From the NCBI GenBank assembly GCA_030827515.1, contig JAUREI010000001.1, positions 42,158-106,157 of the forward strand: DNA of 64,000 nucleotides, read 5' to 3'. Positions within the stretch are counted from its first letter, which is position 1. Each line of letters opens with the position of its first letter. The position numbers were made by a program, and so were the translations under genes. A model generated the notes under the pieces. The model was not told the DNA's origin. It searched no databases and worked only from the letters and a program-made list of their open reading frames with translations. Below are positions 11,354 through 22,508 of the stretch, piece by piece. The DNA is from Prosthecobacter sp. GTDB lineage: Bacteria; Verrucomicrobiota; Verrucomicrobiia; Verrucomicrobiales; Verrucomicrobiaceae.

Positions 11354-12364
11354 ATGAGCAAGAACACCGCGAAAAAAATCATCAACGACCCCCTCAAGTG
11401 CGCTGACGAACTCTTCGAAGGCCTGGTTCTCGCCTACGACGGCAAGGCCCGCCGGGTGGGCAAACGCTCGATCGTCATGAACGACCTCCGCCCGGACGCG
11501 CCCGCCCTGCTGATCGGCGGCGGAGCCGGCCATGAACCCATTTACCACGGCTTGGTTGGCAAGGGCATGGGCGATGGCGCCGCCGTCGGCGACATCTTCG
11601 CCGCCCCGCCCCCCGACATTGTTCTGGAAGCCACCCAGGCCGTGAACCGCGGCAAGGGCGTTCTCTACCTCTACGGCAACTACGCTGGAGACGTCATGAA
11701 CTTTGACATCGGCGCCGAACTCGCCGCCGACGAGGGCATTGAGGTCAAGACAGTCATCATCAACGACGACGTCTGCTCGGCGCCGCCGACCGAGAAGGGC
11801 AAGCGCCGCGGCATCGCCGGCCTGGTGCCCGTCGTCAAACTGGCTGGCGCCGCCGCCAGCCAGGTCGACAGCCTCGACGAACTCGCCCGCATCGCCCAGA
11901 AGGCCGTCGATATGACCCGCACGGTCGGCGTCTCCACCAAGCCCGGCTCCATCCCGGCCACCGGTGCACCAACCTTTGAACTGCCCGAAGAACTCATTGG
12001 CCTCGGCATGGGCATCCACGGTGAAAAAGGCGTCGGCCTGATTCCCATGTGCACTGCCGACGAACTCGCGGCCAAGCTCCTCGAACTGCTGTTCGCCGAT
12101 GACCTGGAACTCAATGCCGGTGATGAGATCGTCTTCTTCGTCAACAGCCTTGGCAGCACCCACCTCATGGAACTGCTCATCCTCCTGCGCGCCGCCCGCC
12201 CGATCCTCGAAGCCCGCGGCCTGAAGGTGCACCAGACAATCTGCGACAACATCGTCACCTGTCAGGAAATGGCCGGTGTCAGCTTCAGCGTCACCAAGCT
12301 CGACGCCGAACTGAAGCAACTCTGGGACCTGCCCTGCGAAAGCCTCGGCTACACAAAACTCTGA
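11354..12364 (+). CDS. dhaK: Dihydroxyacetone kinase subunit DhaK
   Basis: LLIGGGAGHEPIYHGLVGKGMGDGAAVGDIFAAPP, NYAGDVMNFDIG, FELPEELIGLGMGIHGEKG, FFVNSLGSTHLMEL. Start taken at MSKNTAKK rather than the ORF-track start at 10592. Confidence 0.92.
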   Translation: MSKNTAKKIINDPLKCADELFEGLVLAYDGKARRVGKRSIVMNDLRPDAPALLIGGGAGHEPIYHGLVGKGMGDGAAVGDIFAAPPPDIVLEATQAVNRGKGVLYLYGNYAGDVMNFDIGAELAADEGIEVKTVIINDDVCSAPPTEKGKRRGIAGLVPVVKLAGAAASQVDSLDELARIAQKAVDMTRTVGVSTKPGSIPATGAPTFELPEELIGLGMGIHGEKGVGLIPMCTADELAAKLLELLFADDLELNAGDEIVFFVNSLGSTHLMELLILLRAARPILEARGLKVHQTICDNIVTCQEMAGVSFSVTKLDAELKQLWDLPCESLGYTKL

Positions 12365-12375
12365 TGACTCGCCCG

Positions 12376-12405
12376 GACCTGTGGATTCCGGCGAATCCAC
12401 AGGTC
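12376..12405. other. Perfect 13-bp-arm hairpin between convergent dhaK and sialate esterase genes
   Basis: GACCTGTGGATTC-CGGC-GAATCCACAGGTC, read directly. Confidence 0.85.
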
Positions 12406-12435
12406 AAATCCAGCAAGTTAGCGGATGGGTTTGGC

Positions 12436-12452
12436 GATCACGATTCGTGATC
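12436..12452. other. Second palindrome GATCACGA-T-TCGTGATC in the same intergenic gap
   Basis: Perfect 8-1-8 inverted repeat. Confidence 0.85.
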
Positions 12453-12462
12453 ACGATGGCGG

Positions 12463-14241
12463 CTACTTCTGCCCCGCCCCGGCCTTGAACTTGGCCATGA
12501 GTTCGAGGAAGCGCTTCTGCTTGGCCTGATACTCGGGGGAACCGCGCGGGTGGCTGTCGCGCTCGACCGCCAGGGCCCGGATCTCGGCGCCGAGGGCGCG
12601 ACGGGCGGTAGCGGCAGCGTTGGCCTGGGCGGCGGCCGGGGCGACCTTGGGTTCAACATCATCCCAGTCATCCGTGCGGAAGACTGAAGCCGGAAGACCG
12701 GCGCTGTTGATGAGGTTGGCGCCCTCGGGGTTGGAAGCCCATGCATATCGCACCGCCACCGGGGCGGCAACGGCCGGGCTGCGCACGAGCAGGCTGTCCG
12801 GACCGGCAACTTCAGCCTCGCCCCAGTGCCAGACCTTGTCGGCCCCGGCGATCTCAAAGCGCTTCAGGGCAGCGCCGTCACGGGCACGCAGGCCCTTGCC
12901 GGCGTGATCGAACTGCACGCGCATGGAACCGCCCTCGACGCGGCTTTCCCGATAGAGCGGCCCGGAATAAATCATGTCGCGACCATAATCCTTGGCCAGG
13001 GCCCAGAGGGCGAGACGTTCCCCGGGATCCTTCTTGTTCTTCGGATGGATGTCATCCGCCTCGCCAACATCGTTGGTGACCGCCATGCCGGTCTTCGGGG
13101 TGGTGGCGAGTACGAGCCGCATGCGATCCTGCAGCAGCGGCCAGGGATCGGGTGTGCCGGGTGCAGTCGAAGGCGCACGGTAACCGGCGAGTTGGACATA
13201 GTAGAAGGAGAAGCTGTCGCCCCAGCGCTTTCGCCAGTCGCCGATCATCAGCGGCAGGGATTGATCGTAAGGCACCGCTCCGGCCTTGGCATTGCCCTCT
13301 CCCTGATACCAGATCGCCCCGCGCAGGCTGTAGCCGACAAAGGGGTGAATCATCGCATTGTAAAGAACGCCCGGCTTGCCTTCGGTGTCGAGCGGGCGCT
13401 TCGGAGGCATCGGTTTCTTGGGCAGACGGCGACGTTCCTCGGCCGACTTGCCCTTGGCGGCGGCCATGGTCGCCTGCCATTCCGCGAGTTTCGTTTCGTA
13501 GGCAGCCTGAGACTTCGCGGGATTGTAGACGGCATCCTCCTTCAGCAGCGCGTCGACAAGGGCCTTGGTGCCCGGCAGCGTGTTCAGGGCCTCCCGACTG
13601 GTGAAGGTTTCGACCGGCTTGCCACCCCAGGCGGTCTTCAGCACGCCGACCGGGACGCCGAGGTCGAGGTGGAGTTTACGGGCGAAGAAAAAGGCCACGG
13701 CCGACCAGCCTGGCACCGTTTCAGGCGTGGCCGAGGACCAACTGCCATCGATGTCCTCCTGCGGCTCCACCGCCGTCACCAGCGGCGCATTGAACATGCG
13801 CAGGCCCGGATGGTTCGACTTGGCGATCAGTTCGGCATAGTCGGGAACGCGATCCATGGTGAAAAACATGTTCGACTGGCCGGAGGCGATCCAGACCTCA
13901 CCGACAAGCACGTCGCGGAGGGTGCGTGTTTCCGTACCGGAAACGACCGTCAGTTCCGCACCGGAGGCATCGGCCGCGCCGGTTTCAATGGCAACGCGCC
14001 AGCGTCCGCCGGCATCCGCCTTGGCGGTGGCGGACCGCCCCTTGAAGTTGACGCTCACTTCTGCACTCGGAGCGGCCTTGCCCCAGACGGCGGCAGCGCG
14101 CTCGCGCTGGAGCACCATGTGGTCCGAAAAAAAGTGTGGCAGGCTGAGTTGGGCGGAAACGGAGCCGGCCAGGCTCAGCAGGAGAAGACAGAGGAAACGT
14201 TGCATGGTGGTGAAGAGCGAACGATGGACTGACGATTTCAT
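12463..14241 (-). CDS. Sialate O-acetylesterase family (SASA) secreted esterase
   Basis: Signal peptide; LPHFFSDHMVLQRERAAAVWGKA, EVWIASGQSNM (GDS-like Ser), LRGAIWYQGEGNA. Start at 14241 forms an ATGA overlap with the upstream gene stop. Confidence 0.9.
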   Translation of the reverse strand: MKSSVHRSLFTTMQRFLCLLLLSLAGSVSAQLSLPHFFSDHMVLQRERAAAVWGKAAPSAEVSVNFKGRSATAKADAGGRWRVAIETGAADASGAELTVVSGTETRTLRDVLVGEVWIASGQSNMFFTMDRVPDYAELIAKSNHPGLRMFNAPLVTAVEPQEDIDGSWSSATPETVPGWSAVAFFFARKLHLDLGVPVGVLKTAWGGKPVETFTSREALNTLPGTKALVDALLKEDAVYNPAKSQAAYETKLAEWQATMAAAKGKSAEERRRLPKKPMPPKRPLDTEGKPGVLYNAMIHPFVGYSLRGAIWYQGEGNAKAGAVPYDQSLPLMIGDWRKRWGDSFSFYYVQLAGYRAPSTAPGTPDPWPLLQDRMRLVLATTPKTGMAVTNDVGEADDIHPKNKKDPGERLALWALAKDYGRDMIYSGPLYRESRVEGGSMRVQFDHAGKGLRARDGAALKRFEIAGADKVWHWGEAEVAGPDSLLVRSPAVAAPVAVRYAWASNPEGANLINSAGLPASVFRTDDWDDVEPKVAPAAAQANAAATARRALGAEIRALAVERDSHPRGSPEYQAKQKRFLELMAKFKAGAGQK

Positions 14242-16817
14242 TTCACATGGATCCAAAGCGGCGAAGACCAGGCCATGTTGCCGTCGGCCTGTTCGATGCG
14301 CAGGTAATAGCGGTTTTCACCCGCCAGCGGTGCCGGATCCGTCCAGACCGTGTCGACGGAAGGGGCTCCCGGCTCGAGCACGTGGTGATTCTGCTCGTTG
14401 CGCACGACGGTCAATCGCTTGACCGCGGCGGTGCCCTCGACACGGATGCGCAGTTCCGGCTTGCCGGTGACGTCAAATACCTCACCCATGAGGTGGTCGC
14501 CGCTGCTCAGTTCGACAAAGATCTTGTCGGTGGCGGCGCAGGTGCGCCGAGCCTTGAAGCCGGCAATCAGGCCTTCCCGCGTGAACTCCTCGACATAGAC
14601 GCCTCCAAACGAGGTGTGCGTGGCAATGTGGTCGCTGGAGGCGAACACCCCGAGCTTGTGACCGACAGCGAGCGCCTTCTGGTAGACGCCGTTGTTGTAG
14701 CCCTGCGGCTTTTTGAAACCGGCATCGAAGTCGGTGATGGCACCGGGAGGCTTGGGATGCTCGTCGCCGGCGAGCCTGTGCGGGGTGTAGTTTTCCCCCT
14801 GACGCAGACCCACCGTTGGCTGCGGCAGCCCAAGCCCCTCGTAACTGACACGCGCTCCTTGGAAGATTTCGACGGTGTTTTCATGGGTGCCGTCGATGCC
14901 GTTGTCGTAGCGGGTCCAGTCGGTGCCCATGCCCGTGGCTCCGGTGTGGCTGATGACCGCACAGGGCTTGTCATGCCGTTTGAGCAGATCCCAGAGTTCG
15001 GTCGGCTGAATGGGTTGAATGCCGGCGGCAACCGGCAAATCCTTCTGCCAGGGCGAGGCACGGTAGGTGGCACGGTTGATGTAGATCATGGGGCCGCCGC
15101 GCCGGGCGAAGACGATGTTGCGGTGGCCCCATGGGAAGGGCTGCTCGCGTTCATAGGCGTAGAGCGAGGCAAACCGGCCTGGGGCATGGAAGACATCGAC
15201 CTGGCGCTGGGTGTGCCACCATTCATAAGGCGAATAGATCTTGCCGATGTCGGTGTGATCGGATGTGCCGAGGAAATCCAGGCCGGCGAGGTCGTAAGCA
15301 TAGCGGTAGTGCTCGACGATGCAGCCGTCGAAACCGGTGCGGCAATTCGACAGATCGGTGTGCCGATGCAGGTCGCCCCAGACCAGGCGGTAGGTTTTGC
15401 CACCGATCGTCCAGGTGTGATGCTCGTCGAGGGCTCGTGGCGGCGTCTCGTCGTTGAAGTAGGCCTCCGGCTCGGGGCTGCGGGCAATCCCTGGCGCGGA
15501 CTCTTCGGGCAGCAGGGGCCAGTCGGCATCGTGCCGGAGCTGCGCAGTGTGGATTTCAGCGATGCCACTGGCCTTGCTGATGCGGCGATCCGTGGCCCAG
15601 GATATCCAGATGCCACCCTTGGGACCAACATGCAGTTCCTGACGACGATCCTGACCCATCGTGCTTTCCGGCAACGCCGCCGGTTCCGCCCAGCGGCCAG
15701 TGGCCGGGTCGTAACATGTCACCACGCCACGCCAAAACGTGTTGGCGAAGCTGCGATACCCCAGCCAGACCTGTCCCTCGCGGACGGCCACCGAAGGCAG
15801 ATTGACAGCGAAGCCCGGACTGGGATCCGGTGCCGGCGTCGGCCGACCTTTCTCAGGGACCGGAACCTCGGTGAACACCCCCGTCGCGGGATCATAACGA
15901 CCGAGCAGCAGGCGTTTGTGGGCATTGAGCCCCATGTCATTTTCATGGCCGCGTGAATCGAGCCCCCACTGGCGACGACCGCGTTCGGCGGCAATCCAGA
16001 GACCGCCCTTCTCATCGGCCGCAATGCTGGCACGGGCCTCGTATTCGGGGGTAGCCACCAGCACGCGGTCATCCACCGCGCCATCGAGGCCCACTCGGGC
16101 AAGCCGGAGGTTGAACTCACTGCCGGCTGAGCCGTCATAGACGATCCAGCCCCCCCTGGCATCGGTGAAGGCAAGGCGTGGCTCCCAGTTGCCGCCCTCG
16201 ACCGAGGTGGAAACACGGGTGGGCGGTGACCACAGGCGGGTGTCCGGACTCCAGTGGCGTGTCCAGACCTGCGAGGTGCCGGGGCGGATCTCCTGCCAGG
16301 TCACCCAGACCCGACCGGCGGAATCCGTGCCGGCGTCGGCAAAACTGTGCCCGGCATCTTCCGAGGCCGCCAACTCCACCACCGGACCCGTGACACCCTC
16401 CGCATGACGGCAGGCACGCAGGGTCATCACCTCGCGTTCATTCACCTGCCCCCAAAAGGCCCAGACCCCCTTGCCACCATCGGCCGCCAGCGTCGGCTGG
16501 TGAATGACACCGGGGGCGGACATGGCCGCGACAGGCTGCCAGCCCCCCTCAGCCCGAGTCAACAAGCGCACAATGTCAGACTTGCCGTCATGCTCCACAC
16601 AGACGGCCCAGAGTTTCAGGTCATCGGCGATGACGAAGTCGGGAAAGTCGCGGTGCAAGGCAGGGTCCGCCAACTTCAGGTGCTGGGCCAACGGCGCCTG
16701 CCACTGTGTTGCCACAGCTGCCACCCCGGCCTTTTTCTTTTTCGTGGCAGGTTTGTCCTGAGCCGGCAACATCAGCGGCGCGACCAGAAAAAGGGGAAGG
16801 AGAAAACGCAGCATCAT
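14238..16817 (-). CDS. Exported DUF3604-like protein: N-terminal propeller-like repeats plus PHP-like metal-site domain
   Basis: Signal peptide (MMLRFLLPLFLVAPLMLPAQ); C-terminal VWGDLHRHTDLSNCRTGFDG, FLGTSDHTD, PWGHRNIVF, PCAVISHTG, VFASSDHIATHTSFGGVY. Confidence 0.8.
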   Translation of the reverse strand: MMLRFLLPLFLVAPLMLPAQDKPATKKKKAGVAAVATQWQAPLAQHLKLADPALHRDFPDFVIADDLKLWAVCVEHDGKSDIVRLLTRAEGGWQPVAAMSAPGVIHQPTLAADGGKGVWAFWGQVNEREVMTLRACRHAEGVTGPVVELAASEDAGHSFADAGTDSAGRVWVTWQEIRPGTSQVWTRHWSPDTRLWSPPTRVSTSVEGGNWEPRLAFTDARGGWIVYDGSAGSEFNLRLARVGLDGAVDDRVLVATPEYEARASIAADEKGGLWIAAERGRRQWGLDSRGHENDMGLNAHKRLLLGRYDPATGVFTEVPVPEKGRPTPAPDPSPGFAVNLPSVAVREGQVWLGYRSFANTFWRGVVTCYDPATGRWAEPAALPESTMGQDRRQELHVGPKGGIWISWATDRRISKASGIAEIHTAQLRHDADWPLLPEESAPGIARSPEPEAYFNDETPPRALDEHHTWTIGGKTYRLVWGDLHRHTDLSNCRTGFDGCIVEHYRYAYDLAGLDFLGTSDHTDIGKIYSPYEWWHTQRQVDVFHAPGRFASLYAYEREQPFPWGHRNIVFARRGGPMIYINRATYRASPWQKDLPVAAGIQPIQPTELWDLLKRHDKPCAVISHTGATGMGTDWTRYDNGIDGTHENTVEIFQGARVSYEGLGLPQPTVGLRQGENYTPHRLAGDEHPKPPGAITDFDAGFKKPQGYNNGVYQKALAVGHKLGVFASSDHIATHTSFGGVYVEEFTREGLIAGFKARRTCAATDKIFVELSSGDHLMGEVFDVTGKPELRIRVEGTAAVKRLTVVRNEQNHHVLEPGAPSVDTVWTDPAPLAGENRYYLRIEQADGNMAWSSPLWIHVK

Positions 16818-16916
16818 GACCGCAGGGTGAACGGCGTGGGATGGAGGAGCTTGCGAAGGAATCCGCATCCTGCACCGCCTTTTGCACCTGAGACCGGCGA
16901 TCGAACTCACCCCGAC

Positions 16917-19259
16917 TCACTGCAGCACGTTTTCGCCACGATTCTCCTTCTGCTGGAGGGTCACCGGCCAGCCAGGAAACTGGTTCGACGGCTTGCCATC
17001 CGTGGCATCAATGAGGAAGCGGAAAGACTCGATGTGATAGGTCAGTTTTTCGGTGTCAAAGGTGATGAAACCGAAGCCACTGCCCTTCTCGTGCGCCTTG
17101 TCGTAGCGGTTGGGAGCCTGACCGACGAGCGGGTTGCCAACGGCATAGACGTAGGCCTTGTTGCCAAGACCCTCGATAAACTCGCCGGTGTCGGGCAGAC
17201 CGTGCCGAGGCCGGTTGGCGTGCGGCATCTTCAGGTCGTCGGGCCGCCACCAGCGCGGATAACCGGCGGCGATGGCCGGTGTGCAGAACGACCAGTTGCT
17301 GTCGCGCTGCTTTTCCACGCCATACTGCACCAGAGTGGTCAAGTGCTGGTCGCCGTTGATGTGCAGGGCCATGGAGGAACGCATCAGATCGATCGTGCGA
17401 TTGCGCGGAGTCTGCGGCCAACCGCCGGAATCGAGGTCGGCCTTCAGATAACCGTCGAAGCCGCCGTGATGGGTGGCGACGTTGGCCAGGACCGTCTGGC
17501 TCAGCACGGCCTTGAGCTTGTGCCCCCGCCAGTCGCCGGCCCATTCCTTGAGGAACTGCTCCTGGCGCTCGCCCAGCAGGACCAAGCCGAGTTGATCGAG
17601 TTTTGACGTGTCGAAATCGGCGTCCAGAACGTGGTCGGCGCGACCGCCGCCAGTGTCGACCTTCTCCGGACCACTTTTCCATTGGCGGTCGGCCAGGATG
17701 GCGAAGCTGACACCGCCATAGACCATGTCGCCGTAGTAGACGCTGATGTCCTGCAGCACCGGCTTGCTGTCATAGGGATCCGGGTGATGGGCGCAGTTCG
17801 TCTTGTGGACGGCATTGACCATGCGCGCCGGCTGAATGTAGCCCCCCTTCGAGGAGGCCCCGCTGTCGCCGACGTCCATCGGCTTGCCACCCTCTCCCCA
17901 GATGTTGCCCTGGAAGACGTCGTGATCGTCGGGCAGGCAGAGCGTGGGGGCGTTGCGCATCACCTCGCGGAAGGCCCAGCCGTGCTGGTAGAACTTGCGC
18001 AGGTAGTTCAGAATGGCGCGTTCGGCGTTGTCGCGAATGATGCCAAAACCGCCGTGGTTTTCATAGATCTGGTCTCCGGAAAAGAAGACCAAGTCGGGAT
18101 CGAGCCTGACCAGGTTTTCAGCGACCGGCGCATACGGGAAGCCATAGTCGTTCTGACAGGTGAGCGCCGCCATGCGCAGGGGTCGCCCCTCGGGATTGGC
18201 CTTGATGGTCCCGGCCCACTCGTGGTCGGTGTGGCTGCCGTCGGTGTGTTTTTCACGGTAGACAACCTTGTAGGGGGTGGCGCGTTTGGCGTCCCAGTTG
18301 GGGATGCGAAAGGTCGCCGTCCAGGCATCGGTGTCGAGCCGGGCGGTGCCGAGCGACTTCCATCCGCCGTCCTTTTCGATGCGCAACTCGACATCCGGAT
18401 GGTCCTTGGCACCGAGGGGGCCGGTGAGGGCACTGAGCTTCATGACGAACCCCTCCGCTCCCCGCGAGTCACTCAGCGAATACATGGTCCAGAGGATCGG
18501 ACCGAACCGGTTGGCCTCGTTGACGGTGAAGGCGTCCCCTTCGAGGGTCCAGTTCTGGAATCGGTATCGACCTCCGGTCGCATTGCCCCCGGCCTTGCCC
18601 TTCTTGCCCTTGGCGGCACCGGCGCCGCCGGCCGCGAAGTTGTTGGCAATCGAAATGTTGCCAAGCACCTTGTCAGCCGGGACTCGATGGCTGACGCTCG
18701 CGAGAGCCGTCCCACGATCGGCGTCGGAAGCCGTCAGGGTGAGCAAGCACTCCGCCCCCTCGGTCCTGCCCTGGAGGACCAGGCGCAGGCGCGGACGGGT
18801 CGCCCCATCGGCAACAGCCGCATTCTTCGGACCCAGAATGAGTTGCCCTCCCTGCCAGCCGGCGTTGATGCCGTTCTGCACAAAACAGTTGCTGCGATGC
18901 TCGTCGATTTCGCTGCGCAGGCCGATGCGAAAACCGGCTCCGCCGTCGCTTTTCAAGGTCTCCAACCGCGTCAGGGTGACAGCCATCGAGAAGGAACCGG
19001 CCTGCGTGACCTGATGGGTGAGCGAGTGAACGCTGCGTCCAGGTCCCGCATTGAGACATTCGGCGCCGCCGTCACGCACACACCAGTCCTCCATCGGATT
19101 GGCCCAGAATTCACCGCCGAGAAAGACGCGATCGTGGGTCCGCGCCCACGGATCCACGGACGGTGCCGCTGCGGAAAGTGGCTCGCGACCCGTGAAGCTG
19201 GCGAGGGTTCCGGCAGTGAAAAGCTTGAGGCTGGTGCGTCGGGTCAGGGGCGTGCTCAT
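16917..19259 (-). CDS. PhoD-like alkaline phosphatase / metallophosphatase with Tat-like signal
   Basis: [18 protein letters not shown]-terminus; [51 protein letters not shown]. Confidence 0.85.
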   Translation of the reverse strand: MSTPLTRRTSLKLFTAGTLASFTGREPLSAAAPSVDPWARTHDRVFLGGEFWANPMEDWCVRDGGAECLNAGPGRSVHSLTHQVTQAGSFSMAVTLTRLETLKSDGGAGFRIGLRSEIDEHRSNCFVQNGINAGWQGGQLILGPKNAAVADGATRPRLRLVLQGRTEGAECLLTLTASDADRGTALASVSHRVPADKVLGNISIANNFAAGGAGAAKGKKGKAGGNATGGRYRFQNWTLEGDAFTVNEANRFGPILWTMYSLSDSRGAEGFVMKLSALTGPLGAKDHPDVELRIEKDGGWKSLGTARLDTDAWTATFRIPNWDAKRATPYKVVYREKHTDGSHTDHEWAGTIKANPEGRPLRMAALTCQNDYGFPYAPVAENLVRLDPDLVFFSGDQIYENHGGFGIIRDNAERAILNYLRKFYQHGWAFREVMRNAPTLCLPDDHDVFQGNIWGEGGKPMDVGDSGASSKGGYIQPARMVNAVHKTNCAHHPDPYDSKPVLQDISVYYGDMVYGGVSFAILADRQWKSGPEKVDTGGGRADHVLDADFDTSKLDQLGLVLLGERQEQFLKEWAGDWRGHKLKAVLSQTVLANVATHHGGFDGYLKADLDSGGWPQTPRNRTIDLMRSSMALHINGDQHLTTLVQYGVEKQRDSNWSFCTPAIAAGYPRWWRPDDLKMPHANRPRHGLPDTGEFIEGLGNKAYVYAVGNPLVGQAPNRYDKAHEKGSGFGFITFDTEKLTYHIESFRFLIDATDGKPSNQFPGWPVTLQQKENRGENVLQ

Positions 19260-19318
19260 GAACCCCTGAAAACGTCCAAACCAGGCAAAACGATCAGCCT
19301 TTTTTGGTTGGATCGCTG

Positions 19319-21277
19319 TCAGGGTTCACAGAGCCTGCGCAGGGCCTCGATGTCGCCATACTTCACCGCGCCCGGCACAAAATGAACGCTCCAAGGATCG
19401 GTCAGATCGGCAAAACGAAAACCGTCCGTCTCCGCCTCCACATCCGTCAAACCGAGCAGGGCACCGGCAGCGAGGGCGATGGGGCCGGCCCCATGGGTGC
19501 CACGCAATTGCAGTTTCTTCAGGGGGTATTCGGCACGTCCTTGCATCATGGTGACCATCGTCATGGCGTCATGAACGCGCCGGGCGAACAAGCTGGGATT
19601 GTAGCCGAAGGTGTAACCGCTGAACTCGCGAAAATCGTTGGGCTTCGTGCGCAGGTTGTCGCCCGCCTTCGGCTGTTCGGTTGCACCCTGCAGGTACAGG
19701 ACCGGACAAGCCACCGCCTTGCCGTCATCCAAAAGGGCGCGCGCGGCCGGCGTCGGGCCCGATGCACCATGGATGCTTTCGCCCCCCTCCAGACTCAGCC
19801 AGAGCACGGCTTCGCCACGCCAATCTTTGGGGTAGAGAAAGGTTGCACGAACTTCCTCGCCCTGCGCCTTCAGGCGGGTGACGCCCTCCATGAGCAGATA
19901 ATCGCCGCGATCCTCCTTGCTGAGCAACTCGTACTCGACCTGGTCCGCGGCAGGGGCACCGCGGCCGATGAGAACCTCCCAGGCCGTCCCCACGGTGGCA
20001 CGCAGCGTCGCCTTGTCAGCCCCGTGCACGAGCGGCTCGATGCGGCTGGAATCCTGCTCACTCATCCAGGCGCAGATGGCCTCCTCGTGCGGAGTGCCAA
20101 CCTGGTCGCCCTTCGGCGCGGGATGACCACCGGTCCAGACTGACAACTCCTCACGACCGAGCACTCGGAACTCGCGCTCCTGCCCGGGGTTGTCCAGCCC
20201 GAGACGGAAATGGCGGTTGTAAAAGGCGTACATCGCCTTGCGTGAGGGCAGGTTGTAGTTGTGCGGAAACTGGGTCGCGATATGGGCGGTGATGCGGTCG
20301 GGGACACCCAGTTTTTGATACAAATCCTTCAGCTCCGGCAGGCCCTTGGTGGCAAGCTCCTTGGTCCAGTCATCAGCGGCCGTGACCCCAAGCGGGCGCG
20401 GGGCGACAAGAGCCGCGATGTCGATGTTACCCTGGCCGATGCGAAGGTGGTGGCTGTTCTCACAGGTGCAGCCCCCCTGCATGGCGGTGGAAACCATGAC
20501 GCAGGGAAAGGCTGCGGCCACACGCGGATCAAGACCGGCAATCATCATCGTCTGAGTGCCACCGCCACTGGCGCCGGTGCAGCCGATGCGGTCCGGATCA
20601 ACCCCATCGAGGGTGAGAAGGAAGTCAACCGCACGCAGTCCATTCCAGGTCTGCAATCCAAAGTAGGTCTGCAGGCGAAGGTCGGCCGACGGGCTGAGGA
20701 AACCTGTTTTGGCGGCACCATGGCGGTGTGCGGTGAACTGCACGGAGTCGGCATAACCGAGCATGTCATACAGAAAGGCCGCGCAGCCCATGCGCGCGAG
20801 CTGGATACAGCGTGCCTGAAGGGGCGAACGCGCGGCGCACTCCAATTCCTCGGCACCGGTGTCGAGTTCCTTCTTCGTCGCCGGCGAACCCGCACCGCGG
20901 TCCATGAAACGGCCGTCCGGCCAATGGCCATGCGGACAGAGCACGGCGGGCATCTTCGCCGGCCGCTTTTTCGGCAGATACAGGCTGCCGGTGACAAAAT
21001 GTCCCGGCAGACTCTCGAAGAACACCCGGTCGACCGTGTAGTCATCTTCCTCGACACGACCGTGGATGACGGCGTTGAGCGGGGTTTTTTCCGGCATGGG
21101 CCAGAGACCCGCGGCGACGGCCACTCGGCGCTCAATCTCGGTGCGGCGCGCCGGCCAGGCCTCCTTCGAGGCGACCGGGGTCATGGGGAAGTAGCCGTTG
21201 AGGTCGCGCATTTCGCGCGTGGGCGTCTGGGCCTCGGCAAGACCGGCGGCGAAGAGAAAGAGGAGGAAGGGCTTCAT
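19319..21277 (-). CDS. Exported alpha/beta hydrolase (acetyl xylan esterase / dienelactone-hydrolase-like)
   Basis: Signal peptide [31 protein letters not shown], nucleophile elbow [14 protein letters not shown]. Confidence 0.8.
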   Translation of the reverse strand: MKPFLLFLFAAGLAEAQTPTREMRDLNGYFPMTPVASKEAWPARRTEIERRVAVAAGLWPMPEKTPLNAVIHGRVEEDDYTVDRVFFESLPGHFVTGSLYLPKKRPAKMPAVLCPHGHWPDGRFMDRGAGSPATKKELDTGAEELECAARSPLQARCIQLARMGCAAFLYDMLGYADSVQFTAHRHGAAKTGFLSPSADLRLQTYFGLQTWNGLRAVDFLLTLDGVDPDRIGCTGASGGGTQTMMIAGLDPRVAAAFPCVMVSTAMQGGCTCENSHHLRIGQGNIDIAALVAPRPLGVTAADDWTKELATKGLPELKDLYQKLGVPDRITAHIATQFPHNYNLPSRKAMYAFYNRHFRLGLDNPGQEREFRVLGREELSVWTGGHPAPKGDQVGTPHEEAICAWMSEQDSSRIEPLVHGADKATLRATVGTAWEVLIGRGAPAADQVEYELLSKEDRGDYLLMEGVTRLKAQGEEVRATFLYPKDWRGEAVLWLSLEGGESIHGASGPTPAARALLDDGKAVACPVLYLQGATEQPKAGDNLRTKPNDFREFSGYTFGYNPSLFARRVHDAMTMVTMMQGRAEYPLKKLQLRGTHGAGPIALAAGALLGLTDVEAETDGFRFADLTDPWSVHFVPGAVKYGDIEALRRLCEP

Positions 21278-21351
21278 GGAGGCAGATCAACCCCATACGC
21301 CGGCCGCCGCACCGATTCATCAGCGCGACGCAGAAGTTCTGCGCCACCGGC

Positions 21352-22449
21352 TCAGTTGAGCGGCTTCAACTCGGGCAGAACGAACTTGCCATCCTTGCGG
21401 ATCAGCTTGCCATCGAAGCGAATTTCGCCGCCCCCATATTCGGGGCGCTGGATGCAAACGAGGTCCCAGTGCACCTGGCTGCGATTGCCGTTGTCGGCAA
21501 TGCCCTCGTAGGCCTGCCCCGGAGTGAAATGGAAGCTGCCACCGATCTTTTCGTCGAAAAGGATGTCGCGCATCGGCTCGCGGATTTCGCGATTGAAGCC
21601 GATGGCGAACTCGCCGATGTAGCGGGCGCCCTCGTCGCTGTCGAGGATGCGGTTGATCGCCTCGGTGTTGTTGGCCGTGGCCTTGACGATGCGGCCCTTG
21701 CTGAATTCCAGGCGCACGGAGTCGAAGGCGATTCCCTGGTAGATGGTCGGCGCGTTGTAACTGATGATCCCCTCGACACTGTCGCGCACCGGCGCGCTGA
21801 AGCATTCACCGTCGGGGATGTTGTGGCGGCCGCCGCAGGCGATGGCCTTCAGACCCTTGAGGCTGAAACGAAGGTCGGTGCCCGGCCCCTTGATGTGGAC
21901 TTCGCGGGCCTTGTCCATGAGCTTCTTGAGGGCATTCATCGCCGGCTGCAGGGCGGCGTAATCGAGCAGGCAGACCTTGAAATAAAAGTCCTCAAAGGCC
22001 TGGGTGCTCATGCCGGCCTGCTGGGCCATGGCCGACGTGGGCCAGCGCAGCACGCACCAGCGCGTGTCGTTGACCCTCTGGTTCTGCACGGGTCGCATCA
22101 GAGACATCACCATCTTCATCTTCTCGGCCGGCACATCACTGTGTTCGGTGATGTTATGGCTGCCGCGCACGGCAATGTAGCAGTCCATCCGCTTCATCAA
22201 GGCCAAGTCGCTGTCGGCTATGGCCCCAATCTGGGCGGGGTCGGCGAGGCGCATCAATTCACGGCTGACCGTGGTGTCATGCAGGCGCACCACCGGCCGG
22301 CCCTTGGCCTCGACCACGGCGCGGATCAGGGCCTGGGGGACGCAGGCGGGAACATCAAAGCAGTCAATCCAGACGAAGTCGCCCTTCTTCACCTTGGTCG
22401 AGTAACGGACGAGCTGGCGGGCGAGTTGGTCAACGCGGGGGTCGTGCAT
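21352..22449 (-). CDS. M29-family aminopeptidase (thermophilic metalloprotease type)
   Basis: [89 protein letters not shown]. Confidence 0.85.
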   Translation of the reverse strand: MHDPRVDQLARQLVRYSTKVKKGDFVWIDCFDVPACVPQALIRAVVEAKGRPVVRLHDTTVSRELMRLADPAQIGAIADSDLALMKRMDCYIAVRGSHNITEHSDVPAEKMKMVMSLMRPVQNQRVNDTRWCVLRWPTSAMAQQAGMSTQAFEDFYFKVCLLDYAALQPAMNALKKLMDKAREVHIKGPGTDLRFSLKGLKAIACGGRHNIPDGECFSAPVRDSVEGIISYNAPTIYQGIAFDSVRLEFSKGRIVKATANNTEAINRILDSDEGARYIGEFAIGFNREIREPMRDILFDEKIGGSFHFTPGQAYEGIADNGNRSQVHWDLVCIQRPEYGGGEIRFDGKLIRKDGKFVLPELKPLN

Positions 22450-22508
22450 GACCGCAGCTTGGGCGGCGGCGAACGACTGGCAAAGGGATTTTTCGGTCCG
22501 CCACCGGC

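Noticed and set aside
11219-12400. N-terminal ~394 aa of the 755-aa ORF carrying the glycosyltransferase
   Set aside because: Antisense to dhaK; the real protein starts at MRLALLHYTLPPVIGG (11218).
12826-19385. Long plus-strand ORFs (12826-14232, 14247-15956, 16254-17606, 17631-19385)
   Set aside because: All are antisense to well-supported hydrolase genes; repetitive G/V/A/R-rich translations without domain motifs.
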